This document shows, in pieces, positions 5,860 to 6,476 of a stretch of DNA of 6,476 bases. The position numbers and the translations under genes are program-made. A model generated the notes under the pieces. The model saw only the letters and a program-made list of their open reading frames with translations, made no database searches and was not told where the DNA came from. Numbering within the stretch: the stretch's first letter is position 1; each line of letters begins with the position of its first letter. The stretch comes from IMCC26256 sp037146835. GTDB lineage: Bacteria; Actinomycetota; Acidimicrobiia; IMCC26256. The DNA lies in assembly GCA_037146835.1 (NCBI GenBank), contig JBAWWI010000108.1, positions 1-6,476 on the forward strand, in the 5' to 3' direction.

Positions 5860-5871
5860 GTAGCGATGAGT
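5852..5871 (+). repeat. 10-bp direct duplication at the hflX start
   Basis: The unit agcgatgagt occurs at 5852-5861 and 5862-5871, followed by agcg from what looks like a third partial copy. Each full copy contains an ATG. Ten is not a multiple of three, so the first ATG (5856) is out of frame with hflX and gives only ATG AGT AGC GAT GAG TAG (5856-5873), whose stop lies just past the real start at 5866. Confidence 0.9.
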
Positions 5872-6476
5872 AGCGGCCAGCAGGGGAGGGGGCGCCGTCG
5901 CCTTACCGCCACCGAGGTCGATCTCGACGTTGTTCGCCAACGGGCACTCCTCGTCGGCACCGGAATCGGCACAAGGAGCGTTGAGGCGGCCGAGGAGTCA
6001 CTAGCGGAGCTCGCTCGCCTTACTGATACCGCTGGCGCAGACGCGGTAGAGATTGTTCTCCAGCGAAGAGATCATCCCGACTCGCGTACCTATATAGGTA
6101 AAGGCAAGGCCGAGGAACTTAGGGAATCGGTCAAGGCCCTTGATATCGATGTCGTGATTTTTGACGACGAACTTAGCCCTGCCCAGCAACGCAACTTAGA
6201 GAAAATCTTCGAGGTGGACGTCGTAGATCGCGTCGCACTTATCCTTGATATTTTTGCCCAACACGCTGCGAGCCAAGAAGGAATGCTCCAAGTGGAGTTG
6301 GCCCAACTTCGCTATCAAATGCCGCGCCTTCGCGGCAGGGGTGGAGTCCTATCTCAGCAGGGTGGAGGAATCGGAACTCGCGGGCCTGGTGAGACTCAGC
6401 TCGAGGTCGATCGCCGGCGCATCCAACGACGTGTTGCGCGCTTGGAGCGCGATCTAAGCGAACTTGTTCGCAAACG
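5866..6476 (+). CDS. hflX: GTPase HflX, N-terminal part (runs off the window)
   Basis: HflX is a ribosome-associated GTPase of the TRAFAC class that splits or rescues stalled ribosomes, notably under stress. Only the first 203 codons are present, covering the N-terminal HflX domain and the start of the linker helix; the G domain lies beyond the edge. Diagnostic motifs: RALLVGTG (26-33), TYIGKGKAEEL (75-85), FDDELSPAQQRNLE (99-112), VVDRVALILDIFAQHAASQEG (119-139, almost invariant in the family), LQVELAQLRYQMPRL (141-155) and GGGIGTRGPGETQLEVDRRRI (166-186). ATG 5866 is chosen because TGA 5857-5859 closes the frame upstream and no other start codon lies between. The SD-like AAAGAG (5843-5848) is 17 nt away, better placed for the decoy ATG at 5856. 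It probably belongs to the miaB transcript, 200 bp after dapF. Confidence 0.95.
   Translation, partial: MSSGQQGRGRRRLTATEVDLDVVRQRALLVGTGIGTRSVEAAEESLAELARLTDTAGADAVEIVLQRRDHPDSRTYIGKGKAEELRESVKALDIDVVIFDDELSPAQQRNLEKIFEVDVVDRVALILDIFAQHAASQEGMLQVELAQLRYQMPRLRGRGGVLSQQGGGIGTRGPGETQLEVDRRRIQRRVARLERDLSELVRK

Noticed and set aside
5856..5873. ATG 5856 as the hflX start
   Set aside because: It is out of frame with HflX and stops after five codons.
6245..6457. 70-codon plus-strand ORF near the right edge
   Set aside because: It is an out-of-frame shadow of hflX, whose own frame carries the invariant family motifs.

Overview
The window looks like an ordinary chromosomal housekeeping segment from an actinobacterium (Actinomycetota). 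The gene order recA, miaB, miaA, dapF, hflX is the well-known actinobacterial arrangement. Base composition is moderate rather than very GC-rich, so a non-model actinobacterium (for example an aquatic acidimicrobial lineage) is more likely than Streptomyces or Mycobacterium; that placement is inference only.

Layout. 1-102: leader of recA, opening with a 12-bp unit repeated four times. 103-1257: recA, with an unusual N-terminal extension and a repeat-built acidic tail. 1258-1483: convergent intergenic region with a strong intrinsic terminator (1276-1326) followed by a degenerate 15-bp minisatellite. 1484-2209 (minus): a TauE/SafE-type membrane permease at the place where actinobacteria usually carry recX. 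2210-2310: divergent spacer with a candidate leaderless promoter for miaB. 2311-5665: tightly packed miaB-miaA-dapF. 5666-5865: 200-bp spacer with a doubtful small ORF and a 10-bp duplication at the hflX start. 5866-6476: N-terminal part of hflX, which runs off the window.

How the genes relate. RecA is the recombination and SOS protein and forms its own unit, ended by the terminator. MiaA and MiaB act one after the other on the same nucleotide: MiaA prenylates A37 of tRNAs reading UNN codons, then MiaB methylthiolates it. DapF makes meso-diaminopimelate for lysine and peptidoglycan. HflX is a ribosome-associated GTPase. These four probably share a transcript starting just upstream of miaB.

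I found no convincing new multi-gene system. Points worth a second look: the Ser replacing the usual first catalytic Cys in DapF; the duplicated hflX start region, which creates a five-codon decoy ORF; the 15-bp minisatellite; the missing recX; and a recurring pattern of short tandem duplications (9, 10, 12 and 15 bp) across the whole window.
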